From: Chrysophaeum taylorii
Lineage: Eukaryota; Sar; Pelagophyceae; Pelagomonadales; Pelagomonadaceae
Assembly: GCA_029834535.1 (NCBI GenBank)
Contig: JAQMWT010000318.1
Span: 1 to 64,000, forward strand
Direction of reading: 5' to 3'
Length of the DNA stretch: 64,000 bases
The notes beneath the pieces were generated by a model. That model was given only the letters and a program-made list of their open reading frames with translations. It ran no database searches and was not told where the DNA came from. Below, piece by piece: positions 61,590 to 64,000 of this stretch (the stretch's first letter is position 1; each line of letters opens with the position of its first letter). The position numbers and the translations under genes are program-made.

Positions 61590-64000
61590 ATCAAGCGTCG
61601 CAGGTTGTGGATCCGCAGTTTCCTCTGGCGACCCAAATCACCTTGCCGTTCTTGTCGTAGTCCAAGATCATTCGCAGCTTCTTGCGGTCCAAGCCGACAG
61701 ACTTGAGGAACTCTCCAAACACGAGGTACGATGTCCTCAATCCGCTTGTCAGCGTCCAACGCCTCGATGCCTTTCACACCGTTCGCAGGTTTGATCGAGC
61801 TTAGAGTCGAGTGCTCGATGCCGGCCGCGAGCAATGCGGCGTCGACAACCTCGCCGATCACTCACGGGCCCATACTTCTCGATCACGTTGAAGGCGCGAG
61901 CATCGACGCCAAACTAGTTGGCACCACCAAGTGCACGAGATTCCTTCCCATCGTCGCAATCTCCACTGCCGTCGCGAGGTAGGCCGCCGAAATCTTGATA
62001 ATCGGACGACCGCATCTCTCCCAAAACTGGAGCGCACGCCGTCTTTCCCGGGACGAGGAACTCGAGGCCGGCTTCGTCGTCACAGTAAGGCACGAAGTGT
62101 GCAGCGTTCTCTCGCACACGAACCGCACCATCAGCTCGCAGTTCAACCACCTCTTTGGAGCGGCGAGGAAGTCGCCCGGAGTCGGGTTGTCAGACTCGGG
62201 CACGAAGTCGATGCAGAACATCGGTGGATACTCGCCTTTGTCGTTGGCTATCTCCAACAACATAAAATTCAAGTTTCTGTCGACCTGCTGCTGCGCGATG
62301 TGGCGGAGCATCTGCTTCATTTCGTCGAACTGGGGCTGCATCTCTCGCATCGCGCTCTCTTGTTGACGAGCATCGCAATGCGGTCCGCGCTCACACCACC
62401 AGTCGCATGGCTGCGAATTTTGACACGCTCGAAACATTCTTGACAAACGACCGAATCTCGATGTTCAGCTTCGGTCCACGCGAAACAACTGCCAGCGACG
62501 TCGAGAAGACCCCTCGCGATACACTCGGGACACCCGAGCCAGACGTCGAATACGGCTCCGGGAAAGCGCGCATCGCGATCCTCCTCGAGAAGAGCCTTCG
62601 CTTGGCGCAAAATTACCCGTGCTGCCGCCTCGCGAACTGAAAACACGAGCGACGGTGATTCTCCTGCGTAGACTTCCACACAGATCCGACAGTTGTTCTC
62701 GGCGTTGAGGACGACAGCACCATCTCTCCACGCGCACAAAGGATAACCAAAATTGTGAGCATTCGAAGCGTTCACAACAAAGGTAAGGCGGACAACCTGT
62801 CACGAACTCGAAGACGAGCTGCAGCTGGCGCTGGTCGGGATGGTACTTCGGCGGGCCACGATTTCTCTCGCTTTGGTGGTGCTGTCTTGGAGAGTCGGAA
62901 AAGGACCACCGCAGCAATCGTCTCACTGTCGTCGCGTCGCAATGGGATAACGACCCTACACTTGATTAGCAAGCGCATGACAGGCTCGTAGTCGTCGACG
63001 TCAATTGTTGGCAGATCCCGCCAAAGCCACAAGAGAAGGCCACCGTCGAGCTGGCCACATCGAATGAAAGTTTGGAGACTCACCACCAGCTCCTGGCGCA
63101 TTCGCTCGGGAAGTCCCTTTGTTTCGACAAACTTTGCAATGCTTCGCGCCTCGTATCGATGTCGGCCTCGAGCCCGCGGGCAGCAATGAGTGCTTTCATG
63201 ATATTCACCAAAAACGACGGCTGCAAAAATACGATACCCTCTCCGATCACGGCGTTGCCCCGAGCCTGGTACAACCTCATCGCGTCGGCGAAGGTAACGT
63301 TGGTTCCTTGGAAGTCGTCGCGGATCTTATTCCAGATAGATTCGAGTCACTTCTCGCGTCGATATGCTCCTCGAGGCGAGACCGTCGTCGGTTGCTCGTT
63401 CGAATCGGGCGTTCTCCAAGAGGCAACACGGCATCGTCGCGTACGGCAGCAACCGCCCGGTCGTCGTCGCCGTGCCGCGCGATTTCACTCAAAAGTCCCC
63501 AAACAGCCAACCACGATCGCGGAATCGTCTGCCCGACACTCGGGAAGAGTGTCTTGAGCTCGACGATGGACGCGCGCGCGGCGTCGATAACGGCCTGGTC
63601 GCAAACCGTCACCGCGAGCACCTCAGCTCGCACGTTCAACAGCTGGACGTCGTCGGGGGAAACGTTCCGTTTTTTCGCAACCGCCTCGCGCCACCCGTTA
63701 AGCTCTTTGTTGACAGCATCGTGCAACCACTTCTTGCACGCGCTCTCGTCGTAGTCTGGCAAGTCGGTTTTCGTGATGACGAGTTGCACGACGGCGCCCG
63801 GTGCTTGCGCTTGCAGCGGCACCAAAAATCGACCGACGGCATCCTGGAAGTTCTTGTCGTTGGCCTTGTCTACGGGAACGACAAGCAGGTAGAGCGCCGA
63901 GGGCGTGATGAAGAAGAGCGCCTGGGCGCTCGCGTATTCGGTCTGCCCACCCAAGTCGCAGACAGAGAGAACGAGATCGCCAACCTCAACTTTTTCGAGG
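61590..64000 (-). CDS. Roco-family GTPase (Roc-COR), partial at the right edge, frameshifted
   Basis: The window edge cuts the gene inside the Roc GTPase domain. Visible in order: G3 CDLGGQTEYASAQALFF (63965-63910), G4 ITKTDLPDYDE (about 63780), the COR start QTIPRSWLAVWGLLSEIA (about 63510), GNAVIGEGIVFLQPSFLVNI (about 63230), YEPVMRLLIKCRVVIPLR (about 62980), HNFGYPLCAWRDGAVVLN (about 62730), a Cys-rich CRICVE/CPECIARGLL/CQECFE stretch (62690-62420), YPPMFCIDFVPE (about 62220), and the end VFGEFLKSVGLDRKKLRMIL before a stop at 61590-61592. Roco proteins are large multidomain GTPases; algae have LRR-Roco families. At least five frame changes (near 63320, 63095, 62800, 62440 and 61900) separate these blocks, so this is a pseudogene, an error-rich consensus, or a gene with missed short introns. 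Upstream repeats (for example LRR) would lie beyond 64000. Confidence 0.8.

Overview
The window is nuclear DNA from a eukaryote: long intergenic stretches, spliceosomal introns, nested transposable elements and dense simple repeats, with no bacterial operon structure. The recognisable host genes are an axonemal inner-arm dynein light chain (p28/DNALI1), a DUR3-type urea/solute symporter, ADF/cofilin, a band-7/SPFH protein of the HIR type, a Roco GTPase, an RS-rich OPR/RAP protein, and a protein whose N-terminus looks like a signal peptide followed by an AKA|FVP plastid-targeting junction. Together these suggest a flagellated alga with a secondary, red-derived plastid (heterokont, haptophyte or similar). 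The species cannot be read from the sequence.

Layout. 1690-12181 holds a decayed Ty3/gypsy LTR retrotransposon on the minus strand. Its 1684-codon ORF runs Gag, retropepsin-like domain, then a cytosine-5 DNA methyltransferase domain, before RT, RNase H and integrase. 12652-14832 is the intact symporter. 14961-26960 mixes host genes (a frameshifted membrane protein, ADF/cofilin with two introns of 36 and 38 nt) with Helitron-type helicase remnants, a hAT-like MITE and decayed multi-copy coding sequence. 28.8-38.4 kb is nested repeats (families B and C and a 1563-bp TIR element with an 8-bp target duplication), followed by the plastid-targeted gene (35833-36552) and the RS/OPR/RAP gene (39098-40451). 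40.6-45.7 kb holds two more Helitron copies in opposite orientation, one carrying a palindromic insert and a second copy of the MITE. 47322-47969 is the dynein light chain. 48.7-49.9 kb is a PIF/Harbinger transposase remnant. 50-59.7 kb is mostly decayed repeat sequence. 59814-60800 is the SPFH gene, and 61590 to the right edge is the C-terminal half of a Roco gene.

The main discovery candidate is the methyltransferase captured by the retrotransposon. It retains the recognisable C5-MTase motifs, including the PC nucleophile and the motif VI glutamate, inside a 5-kb ORF that is still open although the neighbouring pol region is broken at least five times and the LTRs have diverged by roughly 5%. 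The rest of the window is a readable record of nested insertions: five Helitron-helicase copies, two MITE copies, a TIR element with a paralogous empty site, and a palindrome.

Limits: no database search or alignment was possible. Several host genes (membrane protein, RAP, Roco) switch frame, which may be real decay, unrecognised tiny introns or assembly indels; these cases are labelled.
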